DNA from: Ruegeria sp. R13_0
GTDB lineage: Bacteria > Pseudomonadota > Alphaproteobacteria > Rhodobacterales > Rhodobacteraceae
Assembly (NCBI RefSeq): GCF_017743995.1
Contig: NZ_JAGHRB010000002.1
Span: 62,001-126,000 of the forward strand
Reading direction: 5' to 3'
Length of the DNA stretch: 64,000 bases
The notes beneath the pieces were generated by a model. The model did no database searches. It had not been told where the DNA came from and saw only the letters and a list, made by a program, of their open reading frames with translations. A program made the translations under genes and the position numbers. Shown here piece after piece: positions 9,269 through 18,035 of the stretch. The stretch's first letter is position 1; each line of letters starts with the position of its first letter.

Positions 9269-10951
9269 CTATCCCAGAATCCCCGGCAACCGCAGCCCGT
9301 GTTCGCGCGCACAAGCCTTGGCATCCTCATACCCCGCATCCGCGTGACGCCAAACGCCCGAGGCCGGATCGTTCCACAAAACCCGCTCCAACCGTTTGGC
9401 CGCTGCATCGGTGCCATCCGCACAGATCACAACACCCGCGTGTTGGCTAAAGCCCATGCCGACCCCACCGCCATGGTGTAAAGACACCCATGTGGCGCCC
9501 GAGGCCGTATTCACCAGCGCATTCAACAACGGCCAGTCGGAAACAGCGTCCGAGCCATCCTTCATCGCCTCGGTCTCGCGGTTGGGTGAGGCAACGGACC
9601 CGCTGTCGAGGTGATCTCGGCCAATGACAACCGGGGCTTTTAGTTCTCCGTTGCGCACCATTTCGTTGAAGGCTAGCCCGGCCTTGTGGCGATCCCCAAG
9701 CCCGATCCAGCAGATCCGCGCAGGCAGGCCCTGGAAGGCGATACGCTCCTGCGCCATGTCGAGCCAGTTGTGCAGATGGGTGTTCTCGGGGAACAACTCT
9801 TTCATCTTGGCATCGGTTTTGTAGATATCCTCGGGGTCGCCAGACAGGGCGCACCAGCGGAACGGGCCGATGCCGCGACAGAAGAGCGGGCGAATATAGG
9901 CGGGCACGAAACCGGGGAAGGCAAAGGCGTTCTCGAGCCCTTCATCCTGCGCCACCTGACGGATGTTGTTGCCGTAGTCCAGCGTAGGCACGCCCGCGTT
10001 CCAGAAATCGACCATCGCAGCGACATGTTGCTTCATTGAGGCGCGCGCGGCTTTCTCAACCGCTTTGGGATCACTTTCGCGCTTGTCCTTCCACTGCGCC
10101 ATGGTCCAGCCCAGCGGCAGGTAGCCGTTGACCGGGTCATGGGCGCTGGTCTGGTCGGTAACGATATCGGGGCGCATGCCACCGGCCTGCATCCGGGCGT
10201 AGATCTCAGGGAAAATTTCGGCGGCATTGCCCAACAGGCCGACCGATTTCGCCTCACCCGCCTTGGTCCAGCGGTCAATCATCTCAAGCGCTTCGTCCAG
10301 CGTTTCCGCCTTTTCGTCCAGGTATTTGGTGCGCAGACGGAAATCGATCGAGTCCGGATTGCACTCGACCGCCAGACAGCAGGCCCCGGCGAAAACCGCC
10401 GCCAAGGGCTGAGCGCCACCCATTCCCCCAAGACCGCCGGTCAGAATCCACTTTCCGGTCAGGTCGCCGCCATAGTGCTGACGCCCGGCCTCGGCAAAGG
10501 TCTCGTAGGTGCCCTGCACGATTCCTTGCGTGCCGATATAGATCCACGAGCCAGCGGTCATCTGGCCGTACATCATCAGGCCCTTCTTATCGAGCTCGTT
10601 GAAGTGATCCCAATTGGCCCAATGCGGCACGAGGTTCGAGTTCGCGATCAGCACCCGAGGCGCATCAATATGCGTCCGCACAATAGCGACAGGTTTGCCG
10701 GACTGCACAACCAGTGTCTCGTCTTCTTCCAAATCCTTGAGGCTTGAAACGATCGTATCAAAATCATTCCAAGTCCGCGCGGCGCGCCCGATGCCGCCAT
10801 AGACGACCAGTTCATGCGGGTTCTCGGCCACGTCCGGGTGCAGGTTGTTCATCAGCATCCGCAGCGGCGCTTCGGTCATCCAGCTTTTGGTGTTCAACTC
10901 TGGCCCGGTGGGTGGATAGATATCGCGGGTGTTCTTGCGAGGGTCGGTCAT
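9269..10951 (-). CDS. hutU: Urocanate hydratase HutU
   Basis: Hydrates urocanate to imidazolonepropionate, the second step of histidine breakdown. The 560-residue length matches the family. Visible hallmarks are [15 protein letters not shown] near the N terminus, the NAD-binding [29 protein letters not shown], the active-site region [15 protein letters not shown] and [19 protein letters not shown]. It is the last gene of the minus-strand hutIHGU operon and overlaps hutG by four bases. Confidence 0.97.
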   Translation of the reverse strand: MTDPRKNTRDIYPPTGPELNTKSWMTEAPLRMLMNNLHPDVAENPHELVVYGGIGRAARTWNDFDTIVSSLKDLEEDETLVVQSGKPVAIVRTHIDAPRVLIANSNLVPHWANWDHFNELDKKGLMMYGQMTAGSWIYIGTQGIVQGTYETFAEAGRQHYGGDLTGKWILTGGLGGMGGAQPLAAVFAGACCLAVECNPDSIDFRLRTKYLDEKAETLDEALEMIDRWTKAGEAKSVGLLGNAAEIFPEIYARMQAGGMRPDIVTDQTSAHDPVNGYLPLGWTMAQWKDKRESDPKAVEKAARASMKQHVAAMVDFWNAGVPTLDYGNNIRQVAQDEGLENAFAFPGFVPAYIRPLFCRGIGPFRWCALSGDPEDIYKTDAKMKELFPENTHLHNWLDMAQERIAFQGLPARICWIGLGDRHKAGLAFNEMVRNGELKAPVVIGRDHLDSGSVASPNRETEAMKDGSDAVSDWPLLNALVNTASGATWVSLHHGGGVGMGFSQHAGVVICADGTDAAAKRLERVLWNDPASGVWRHADAGYEDAKACAREHGLRLPGILG

Positions 10952-11742
10952 GATGCAAGCTCCAATGCTGTGTCTTGGACGGCGTCCAGAATATCGAATA
11001 GCCAGCGGCGCAGGCGGTCGGCTTTGCGGTCGTCATAGGACCATGGCGGGCGCTCGGTTGTGAGGTAGGTGGATTGCGCCAGCTCCATCTGAATGGCATG
11101 TAGACCCTCGGCCGGGCGGCCATAGTGGCGCGTTGTCCAACCGCCTTTGAACCGCCCGTTCAAGACGGTGCTGTAGGGTGATGACGCTGCAAACTCATGG
11201 GCCGCTGCCTCGATCTCAGGCGCGCAGGTCGTGCCGTTATTTGTGCCCAAATTCATATCGGGCAAAACTCCGTCAAACAGGTACGGAATGGTGCTGCGGA
11301 TCGAGTGGCAGTCATAGAGGACGGCAATGCCGTGGATCGCCCTGACCCGCTCCATCTCGCCCATCAGCGCGGCATGATAGGGCGCGTGAAACGCGGCGAG
11401 GCGTTCGGCGATTTCCACATCGGATGGCGGCTGATCCCAGATCCCATTCCCATCGAAATCGGTCAGCGGAACCAGTGTAGTCGTGTTCTGACCGGGATAG
11501 AGCGACACGCCCGACGGATCGCGATTGGCGTCGATCACATAGCGGTGAAAACTCGCTCGGACCGTCGTCGCCCCGGACAACAACCCGTCGTAGAGCGTGT
11601 GGATGTGCCAATCCGTGTCCGTCAGCGCCCTGCCCCGCACGTTCAGCTTGGTCTGAATCTCTGGCGGCACATAGGTACCGGTATGGGGCAGACCCAGAAC
11701 GATGGGGCTATCGTCTCGGGTGACCTCAACCGGATCCGTCAC
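10948..11742 (-). CDS. hutG: N-formylglutamate deformylase HutG
   Basis: Hydrolyses N-formyl-L-glutamate to glutamate and formate, the last step of the five-step hut route. The 264-residue protein is of the N-formylglutamate amidohydrolase family, with [14 protein letters not shown] at the N terminus, [33 protein letters not shown] carrying likely metal ligands, and a C-terminal [13 protein letters not shown]. It overlaps hutU and hutH by four bases each. Its partner HutF, which makes N-formylglutamate, is encoded at 14565-15923, so the pathway is consistent. Confidence 0.93.
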   Translation of the reverse strand: MTDPVEVTRDDSPIVLGLPHTGTYVPPEIQTKLNVRGRALTDTDWHIHTLYDGLLSGATTVRASFHRYVIDANRDPSGVSLYPGQNTTTLVPLTDFDGNGIWDQPPSDVEIAERLAAFHAPYHAALMGEMERVRAIHGIAVLYDCHSIRSTIPYLFDGVLPDMNLGTNNGTTCAPEIEAAAHEFAASSPYSTVLNGRFKGGWTTRHYGRPAEGLHAIQMELAQSTYLTTERPPWSYDDRKADRLRRWLFDILDAVQDTALELAS

Positions 11743-13277
11743 GCGCCCAGCTCCGGCATGGCAAAACTTGTGCTATGCGCGATCTCGCCACTGGAAATCA
11801 GGGTCGAGGCTGCCTCAATATCCGGCGCGGTATAGCGGTCATCACCTAAAGGCGGTACCACCGCACGCAACCGGGCCATAACGCCTTGTAGCGTCTTACT
11901 GGTGGGCAATGGCGCGCGGAATTCGATCCCTTGCGTGGCGCAGAGCAGTTCGACCCCAAGAATACGCTCCAGGTTGGTGACCATCTGGCCCAGACGCCGC
12001 GCGCCATGGGCCGCCATTGAGACATGGTCCTCCTGATTGGCGGAGGTGGGCGTCGAGTCCGTCACGCAGGGGTTGGCGAGATGTTTGTTTTCGCTCATCA
12101 AAGCCGCCGTCGTGACCTCGGCAATCATCAGGCCCGAGTTCAACCCCGGATTTGGGGTCAGGAAGGGCGGCAGATCAAAGCTGAGGACCGGATCGACGAT
12201 CAATGCGATACGGCGTTGAGCGATGGCTCCGATCTCGGCCACGGCCAGCGCGATCATGTCGGCGGCGAACCCAACCGGTTCGGCGTGAAAGTTACCGCCC
12301 GAGACGATCAGCCCGGCCTCTGACAGGACCAGAGGGTTGTCGGTGGCTGCGTTCGCCTCAAGCTCAAGCGTTGTGGCGGCCTGTCGGATCACGTCCATTG
12401 CTGCACCGACGACCTGCGGCTGGCAGCGGATACAATACGGGTCCTGCACGCGCGTATCGCCGTCGCGGTGGCTTTCTCGGATCACCGATCCGGCCAGCAG
12501 GGCGCGCATGGTGGCTGCGGCCTCAATCTGGCCGCGATGTCCTCGAAGGCTGTGGATTTCAGGCTGCAACGGCGCGGTGGACCCCATGATCGCGTCTGTG
12601 GTCAGTGCCGAGGTGACCAGCGCGCTCTGGGCCGCTTGCCACGCGCCAAACAGGCCCGCCAAAGCAAAAGCGGTCGAAAACTGGGTGCCATTGATCAGCG
12701 CGAGACCTTCTTTCGGGCCAAGCTCCACCGGCGTAAGGCCAGTTGCCTCCAGCGCCTCAGCCCCCGGCATGAGTTTACCGCCAAATTCGGCCTCACCCGC
12801 GCCCATCATGACGGCGGCCATATGGGACAGCGGAGCCAGATCACCAGAGGCCCCGACCGACCCCTGCGCTGGGATCACAGGCGTGACGCCCTTGGCCAGC
12901 ATAGCCTCAAGCAGCGTGATCAACTCCAGCCGCACGCCCGAGGCTCCGCGCCCAAGGCTGAGCAGTTTCAGAACCATCATCAACCGCGCATGCGCCCGCG
13001 GGATCGCTGGGCCGACGCCGCAGCAATGCGACAGGATCAGATTGCGCTGCAAGGTCGCCGTATCCTCGGCCGCAATCTTGACACTGGCAAGCTTGCCGAA
13101 GCCCGTGTTGACGCCGTAGACTGCGACCTCACCCGCAGCGGCATCCGCGATGCGCGCGTGGGCCGCCTGAATGCCGGGATGGCAGGCCGGGTCCAGCTGC
13201 ACGGCGCATTCGTCTCGGAACACCTGCTCCAACTGCGCCAGAGAAACAGCGCCGGGCGTAAGGGTCAGGGTGGTCAA
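11739..13277 (-). CDS. hutH: Histidine ammonia-lyase HutH
   Basis: Deaminates histidine to trans-urocanate. The 512-residue protein contains the [14 protein letters not shown] motif in which Ala-Ser-Gly 143-145 cyclise into the MIO cofactor, and [12 protein letters not shown] (residues 53-64) with the catalytic Tyr region. C-terminal [14 protein letters not shown] is also typical. Four-base overlaps tie it to hutI and hutG. Length and motifs are normal. Confidence 0.97.
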   Translation of the reverse strand: MTTLTLTPGAVSLAQLEQVFRDECAVQLDPACHPGIQAAHARIADAAAGEVAVYGVNTGFGKLASVKIAAEDTATLQRNLILSHCCGVGPAIPRAHARLMMVLKLLSLGRGASGVRLELITLLEAMLAKGVTPVIPAQGSVGASGDLAPLSHMAAVMMGAGEAEFGGKLMPGAEALEATGLTPVELGPKEGLALINGTQFSTAFALAGLFGAWQAAQSALVTSALTTDAIMGSTAPLQPEIHSLRGHRGQIEAAATMRALLAGSVIRESHRDGDTRVQDPYCIRCQPQVVGAAMDVIRQAATTLELEANAATDNPLVLSEAGLIVSGGNFHAEPVGFAADMIALAVAEIGAIAQRRIALIVDPVLSFDLPPFLTPNPGLNSGLMIAEVTTAALMSENKHLANPCVTDSTPTSANQEDHVSMAAHGARRLGQMVTNLERILGVELLCATQGIEFRAPLPTSKTLQGVMARLRAVVPPLGDDRYTAPDIEAASTLISSGEIAHSTSFAMPELGA

Positions 13278-14482
13278 ACTGCGCCTCCGAAAATGCGAGT
13301 GTGTAGCGGATTGAAGCCGATGCGATAGGACAGCTCGGCCGGGTGAGAGACGTTCCAGATCGCCAGATCAGCGCGCATGCCGGGTGCAATCTGGCCGCAA
13401 TCGTGCAAACCCAGCGCGCGGGCCGCGTTGAGGGTCACGCCTTTCAGCGCCTCTTCGGGTGTCATACGGAACAGGGTGCAGCCCATGTTCATTGCCAAGA
13501 GCAGAGAGGTCATTGGGGCAGATCCCGGATTACAATCCGTCGCCAAAGCCATCGGGACATTGTGCTTGCGCAGCAGATCAATGGGCGGAGATTGCGTTTC
13601 GCGCAGGGTATAGAAAGCACCGGGCAGGATCACACCAACAGTGCCTGCACCAGCCATTGCCGCCGCGCCCTCGTCATCGAGGTATTCGATATGATCCGCA
13701 GACAGTGCGTCATAGCTGGCCGCCAGCTTTGCGCCGCCGAGATTGGACAACTGTTCGGCGTGGAGTTTGATTGGCAGGCCAAGTTCACGCGCCACATCAA
13801 ACAACGGCACGAGCTGGTCGGGCAGAAAGGCAATTCCTTCGCAGAAGGCATCTACCGCATCAACCAGCCCCTCGGCATGGGCGGCGCGTAGGGTTGGAAT
13901 GCAAACCTCAGTTATATAGGCGTCCGGACTGTCCTTGTACTCCACCGGCACCGCATGGGCGCCAAGAAAACTGGTTACGACCTGCACCAGACGGTGGTCT
14001 TGCAAAGCCCGCGCGGCGCGCAGCATGGTCAATTCGGTCTCGCGATCCAGACCGTAGCCGGATTTCACTTCGATGACCGAGACACCTTCTGCCAGCATAG
14101 CGTCCACACGCGGCAGAACCTGCGCAACTAGGTCGCTCAGACTGGCCGCACGCGTGGCCGTTACCGTCGAGATGATCCCCCCTCCGGCGCGGGCGACCTC
14201 TTCATAGCTCGCCCCGTTCAAGCGCATCTCGAACTCGACCGCGCGGTGGCCGCCGTGGATCACATGCGTGTGGCAGTCGATCAGAGCGGGTGTCACCAGA
14301 CGCCCTGCACAGGACGTCTCAGACAACCCGGCATAGGTTTCGGGCAAAGCGGACTGCGGCCCGACCCATGCGATTTTATCGCCCTCGATCACAATTGCCG
14401 CTGTCTCGATCACCCCATAGGGAGCACCATTCTCCGCCATGGTTGCGGCGCTCAAGTCCTTCAGGATGTGGGTTGTGGGCAT
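13274..14482 (-). CDS. hutI: Imidazolonepropionase HutI
   Basis: Amidohydrolase that opens the imidazolone ring to give N-formimidoylglutamate. The 402-residue protein has the metal site [18 protein letters not shown], a central EVKSGYGLD, the metal His in [10 protein letters not shown] and a further metal Asp in [12 protein letters not shown]. It is the first gene of hutIHGU and is divergent from hutF. On the minus strand a TAGACA, 17-base spacer, TACTAG arrangement upstream is a plausible promoter whose -35 lies inside the palindrome at 14534-14553, consistent with repression by HutC. Confidence 0.95.
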   Translation of the reverse strand: MPTTHILKDLSAATMAENGAPYGVIETAAIVIEGDKIAWVGPQSALPETYAGLSETSCAGRLVTPALIDCHTHVIHGGHRAVEFEMRLNGASYEEVARAGGGIISTVTATRAASLSDLVAQVLPRVDAMLAEGVSVIEVKSGYGLDRETELTMLRAARALQDHRLVQVVTSFLGAHAVPVEYKDSPDAYITEVCIPTLRAAHAEGLVDAVDAFCEGIAFLPDQLVPLFDVARELGLPIKLHAEQLSNLGGAKLAASYDALSADHIEYLDDEGAAAMAGAGTVGVILPGAFYTLRETQSPPIDLLRKHNVPMALATDCNPGSAPMTSLLLAMNMGCTLFRMTPEEALKGVTLNAARALGLHDCGQIAPGMRADLAIWNVSHPAELSYRIGFNPLHTRIFGGAV

Positions 14483-14533
14483 TTGATTCTCGCAGTGGAT
14501 GCAATTCTCTCTTTTCTAGTACATTTCAATATG

Positions 14534-14553
14534 TTTTATGTCTATCCATAAAA
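14534..14553. promoter_or_regulatory. Perfect palindrome between hutI and hutF, probable HutC operator
   Basis: Arms TTTTATG and CATAAAA separated by six bases form a perfect 20-bp palindrome. It ends two bases before the hutF Shine-Dalgarno site (GGAG starting at 14554-14555) and, on the other strand, covers a TAGACA that could be the hutI -35. One protein bound here could shut both transcription units. The link to HutC is inferred from position; I have not matched it to a published HutC consensus. Confidence 0.65.
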
Positions 14554-14564
14554 TGGAGAGCCAA

Positions 14565-15923
14565 ATGACCATCTTCGCGAAGCGCGCACTGCTACCAACA
14601 GGTTGGGCAGAAAATGTCAGGCTGGATTTGAAAGACGGGCACATCGCCGCTGTGACAGCCGACGCCAAAGCGCAAGACGCAGATGTTGCAGTCGACACCC
14701 TGTTGCCTGCGTTGGCCAACCTGCACAGCCATGCCTTTCAGCGGGCCATGGCAGGGATGACCGAATATCGGCGCGCCGGGCGAGACAGCTTCTGGACGTG
14801 GCGCGATGTGATGTATCGCTTCACTGAACAACTGACGCCTGATCAGATTCAAGCCATCGCCGCGCTTGTCTATATGGAGATGCAGGAGGCCGGGTTCGCC
14901 TCGGTCGGAGAGTTCCACTATCTGCACCATCAACCCGGCGGCGCACCCTATGAGCGGCTGGCCGAGCTATCCGACCGCATCATGGCTGCCGCTGTCGAAA
15001 CGGGCATCGGCCTGACGCATCTGCCCGTCCTCTACTCCTATGCCGGTGTCGGCGAAGTGCCTTTGGAACCCGGGCAACAGCGGTTCGGCAACGACGTGAC
15101 CCGTTTCCTGCGACTGGTGGACGAGGCCAAAGCGGCCAGCGCTGCACTTCCCAAGGATTTCCGGGTGGGAATTGCCCCGCATTCCCTGCGCGCGACCTCA
15201 CCCGCCGATCTGGCTGAAGTGCTGAGCCATCACAGTGGTTTTGTCCATATCCACATAGCCGAGCAGCCGAAGGAGGTTGCGCAGGTGCAGGCTGGCCTGG
15301 GCGCACGCCCGGTCGAATGGCTGCTGGGTAATGCCCCTGTCGACAGGCAGTGGTGCTTGATCCACGCCACACACATGACCGATGAAGAGACACGCGCATT
15401 GGCGGCGTCAGGCGCTGTCGCAGGCCTTTGCCCAATCACCGAAGCCAATCTAGGCGACGGCCCATTCAACGGCGGGACGTATCTGACCGCAGGCGGCGCG
15501 TTCGGTGTGGGATCGGATTCCAATGTCCGGATTTCACTGACCGAAGAGCTTCGGACGCTGGAGTATTCCCAACGCCTGCGCGACCTGTCGCGCAATGTGC
15601 TGGTGGTTGGCGAAGGGTCCGTGGGACAAACCCTCTTTTGCGGTGCCGCGACGGGGGGAGCGCAGGCGCTGGGTCGCAACGCGGGGCAGATCGCTGAGGG
15701 CGCATTGGCCGACCTCGTTGCCATCGACAGCAGCGACCCGGCGCTGTGCGCTTTGCGGCCGAACCAGTTGCTGGACGGGCTTGTGTTTGCCGCACAGGAC
15801 AAGGTTGTGACCGACCTCTGGTCAGCCGGGCGGCATAAAGTCAAGGAGGGGCACCACGTGGCACGCGACCAGATCGTGACGCGGTACAGAAAAGCCATAG
15901 CCGAGATACTGCCAAACTTGTAA
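14565..15923 (+). CDS. hutF: Formimidoylglutamate deiminase HutF
   Basis: Amidohydrolase that deaminates N-formimidoylglutamate to N-formylglutamate, which HutG then cleaves. The 452-residue protein carries the metal motif LPALANLHSHAFQRAMAGM, the family segment YRRAGRDSFWTWRDVMYRF, HIHIAEQPKEV and a GVGSDSNVRISL metal Asp segment. I start at the ATG at 14565 because GGAGAG lies four bases upstream; the frame is open nine codons further but those codons run through the operator palindrome. It is divergent from hutI and followed after 78 bases by hutC. Confidence 0.95.
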   Translation: MTIFAKRALLPTGWAENVRLDLKDGHIAAVTADAKAQDADVAVDTLLPALANLHSHAFQRAMAGMTEYRRAGRDSFWTWRDVMYRFTEQLTPDQIQAIAALVYMEMQEAGFASVGEFHYLHHQPGGAPYERLAELSDRIMAAAVETGIGLTHLPVLYSYAGVGEVPLEPGQQRFGNDVTRFLRLVDEAKAASAALPKDFRVGIAPHSLRATSPADLAEVLSHHSGFVHIHIAEQPKEVAQVQAGLGARPVEWLLGNAPVDRQWCLIHATHMTDEETRALAASGAVAGLCPITEANLGDGPFNGGTYLTAGGAFGVGSDSNVRISLTEELRTLEYSQRLRDLSRNVLVVGEGSVGQTLFCGAATGGAQALGRNAGQIAEGALADLVAIDSSDPALCALRPNQLLDGLVFAAQDKVVTDLWSAGRHKVKEGHHVARDQIVTRYRKAIAEILPNL

Positions 15924-16001
15924 CGCTCGGCATCCTCTTTACGCGGGGGACGCCTGCGATACATATTATGAATAAGCTTATTGAGGAAACAGGATCAGAT
16001 C

Positions 16002-16703
16002 GTGACGGAGCAGAAGAATATCGGTTTTCAGGATATCCGAGACGAGGTGATCAACCGTATCCAAAGCCGCATCTGGCCTCAGGGCAGTTTGCTTCCGACC
16101 GAGTTGGAACTGGCAGCCGAATTCGGCTGCGCCCGTGCCACCGTGAACCGTGCGCTGCGCGAATTGGCAGAACAGGGCATCATCACTCGCAAGCGCAAAG
16201 GCGGCACCCGGGTCGTTACGACACCGGTCAAACAGGCCAAACTGCCAATCACCGTGGTCCGCCAGACGATCGAGGATATGAATGCCGAATACCGCTATGC
16301 GCTTGTCAGCCGTACGCAGATCGACTGCCCCGCGTGGCTACAGGCCAAGCTGAGCCTGCAGGAAGGCGCACAAATCCTGCATCTTCAATGCATGCATCAC
16401 GCCGACAACCGCCCCTTTCAGTTCGAAGAGCGCTGGATCAGCGTCGATGCCGTCCCGCATGTGGTGAATGAGAGCTTTCTGACCACCGGCCCCAATGAAT
16501 GGCTGCTGTCCGAGGTCCCCTTTTCCAACGCTGAGATCGCCTTCTCGGCGGTTCCAGCCACTGGGCAGTTGCAGGACTTTCTGTCAGTGCCACCGGGCAC
16601 ACCGTTGTTCCAACTGGAACGCACGACATGGTTCCAAAGCAAACCGGTCACATTCGTCAGAATGACCTTCCATCAAGGTTATCAGATGCGGACCACCTAC
16701 TAA
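16002..16703 (+). CDS. hutC: Histidine utilisation repressor HutC (GntR family)
   Basis: Transcriptional repressor of the hut genes, expected to release DNA when it binds urocanate. The 233-residue protein has an N-terminal GntR winged helix (residues about 10-75, with LPTELELAAEFGCARATVNR and EQGIITRKRKGGTRV) and a C-terminal UTRA ligand-binding domain (about 90-230, with EERWISVDAVPHV and GTPLFQLERTTWF). I chose the GTG at 16002 because AGGA lies seven bases upstream and the protein then begins at the usual place; a TTG at 15981 is also in frame. The 12-bp palindrome AATAAGCTTATT at 15971-15982 lies in front and could be part of autoregulation. It is not BioR, which belongs to the FCD branch of GntR. 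Confidence 0.92.
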   Translation: MTEQKNIGFQDIRDEVINRIQSRIWPQGSLLPTELELAAEFGCARATVNRALRELAEQGIITRKRKGGTRVVTTPVKQAKLPITVVRQTIEDMNAEYRYALVSRTQIDCPAWLQAKLSLQEGAQILHLQCMHHADNRPFQFEERWISVDAVPHVVNESFLTTGPNEWLLSEVPFSNAEIAFSAVPATGQLQDFLSVPPGTPLFQLERTTWFQSKPVTFVRMTFHQGYQMRTTY

Positions 16704-16720
16704 CCCTTTGCCGAAAACGC

Positions 16721-17677
16721 TCAGACCGTCGCTGGCTGTTTCGGCGGATCAACGTGCTCGGGTTGATATGTCGGGATCACTCCAATCGGGGGTTTTTCGC
16801 GAATGTATTCTCCGATCCGCGCCAACATCGGTTTGCGCGGGCAATTCGGTCGCGTCGCCGCCCCTAGATCGCGCAGATGGCCTGGCCCTTCGAACGGAAT
16901 AAAGCAAAGCGGCCAGTTATCCCGCTTGAACTGCTCGGCGGCCAGAGCAGAGACAATCGTGCAATCGTCAGAGTGGCAGATATGACGGCAGATCGTCTCG
17001 AACCGCAAAGCGGTCAGATCAAAGCGCTTACTGATACGGCTATAGGGATCCTGCTTGGGCAACCGCTCTTCAAGCGCATAGCCGAAGCTATGGGGCAGTC
17101 GGATGAAATCATGCACCGGCACCTCATCCGCAGAAATCGAGGGCAACGTGTGCAGCGGATGCCCCTCCCGCAGTGCCAGAAACAGAGGCTCGGACCAGAT
17201 CGAGGTGAAATCCAGCGCATCGCTGTTGTTGATCTTGGCGACAAGCGCCAGATCCAGCGCGTGATCTTCGACCATCTGCAACATGTTTTGCGGCAGGTCT
17301 TCGATCATTGTCACCCGCATGCGCGGGAACAAAGTGCTGAACAGCTCTGAGAAATACTGCGTCAGATATGGGGCCAGCGTGGGCGTCATGCCGATGGTGA
17401 AGGGCACCGCCTCGGGGTCGCGGAACTCGGTCGCCGTGTCACGGATCTTTTGCGCGTCATTCAGCATCCGGGTTGCGATGTCGACGATCCGTGCTCCGCA
17501 GACCGTAGGGCGGACCTCATTGTTCAGACGCAGAAACAGCTCGGCACCCAGCTCCTGCTCAAGTTTCTTGATCTGGTTGGACATCGCAGGCTGGGACACG
17601 TTGCAGGCCGAAGCGGCCTGACTGAACTGGCCGTGTTTGGCGATGGCAATGACGTATTCCAAGTCTCTGAGGTTCAT
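16721..17677 (-). CDS. LysR-family transcriptional regulator, OxyR-like
   Basis: DNA-binding regulator of 318 residues. The N-terminal helix-turn-helix MNLRDLEYVIAIAKHGQFSQ continuing to NVSQPAMSNQIKKLEQELGA closely resembles OxyR, and the rest is a LysR effector domain. Although two Cys pairs are visible late in the protein (ICRHIC and SDDC), I cannot align them with the peroxide-sensing Cys199/Cys208 of Escherichia coli OxyR, because the region that should hold Cys199 lacks a cysteine. A different inducer is therefore possible. The ATG at 17677 has no clear Shine-Dalgarno; an in-frame TTG lies five codons upstream. It is convergent with hutC (17-base gap) and divergent from the secreted repeat protein, so it may regulate that gene. 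Confidence 0.85.
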   Translation of the reverse strand: MNLRDLEYVIAIAKHGQFSQAASACNVSQPAMSNQIKKLEQELGAELFLRLNNEVRPTVCGARIVDIATRMLNDAQKIRDTATEFRDPEAVPFTIGMTPTLAPYLTQYFSELFSTLFPRMRVTMIEDLPQNMLQMVEDHALDLALVAKINNSDALDFTSIWSEPLFLALREGHPLHTLPSISADEVPVHDFIRLPHSFGYALEERLPKQDPYSRISKRFDLTALRFETICRHICHSDDCTIVSALAAEQFKRDNWPLCFIPFEGPGHLRDLGAATRPNCPRKPMLARIGEYIREKPPIGVIPTYQPEHVDPPKQPATV

Positions 17678-17696
17678 GGCGGGGCAATTCAAACAA

Positions 17697-17826
17697 TCAA
17701 ATAGGTCAAGGTACCTGTGACACTACGCGCTGCCCCCTTGTTTCAGAAGCCCGGACAGCGGTTTAAGGCAAATTTGACCCCCACAATTCGTCACAAATAG
17801 GTGAAACTTCGTCATCAAATAAGTGA
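17697..17826. promoter_or_regulatory. Phased direct repeats in the LysR/repeat-protein divergent region
   Basis: The 358-base non-coding stretch 17678-18035 holds two near-identical units, TTCGTCACAAATAGGTGA at 17787-17804 and TTCGTCATCAAATAAGTGA at 17808-17826, starting 21 bases apart (two helical turns). A third, shorter match TCAAATAGGTCA is at 17697-17708 just upstream of the LysR gene. This is the layout expected for co-operative binding of one regulator on one DNA face; which regulator is unknown. Confidence 0.6.
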
Positions 17827-17968
17827 GCGACCCGCGTTTTCCCGTCGCATCGCCGTTTGAATCAAGGCCCTGACCAGCGAAGACTTCACAAAACCCGTGA
17901 GTATTTGCGTTGGTTATACCCCCAATTTGAACCATGAATTTCCGCTGACCACGGGCCAGGCCTACTGA

Positions 17969-18019
17969 TTTGTTGCGTCGGTTGCCCGATCGAACGGGCC
18001 ACCTGCATCACGCAACAAA
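17969..18019 (+). promoter_or_regulatory. Large leader hairpin in front of the secreted repeat-protein gene
   Basis: An outer perfect 10-bp inverted repeat (TTTGTTGCGT at 17969-17978, ACGCAACAAA at 18010-18019) encloses an inner stem GGT/ACC plus GCCCG/CGGGC around a six-base loop. The structure ends six bases before the CGGAG ribosome site at 18025-18029, so it could control translation or transcript stability. Confidence 0.65.
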
Positions 18020-18035
18020 CCAGACGGAGTGACCC

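Noticed and set aside
16002-16703. BioR repressor of the biotin operon
   Set aside because: The C-terminal part is UTRA-type and it follows hutF, so it is HutC; BioR is of the FCD branch.
17723-17935. 70-residue minus-strand protein in the LysR/secreted-protein gap
   Set aside because: No ribosome site, no hydrophobic or conserved pattern, and it runs through the phased repeats.
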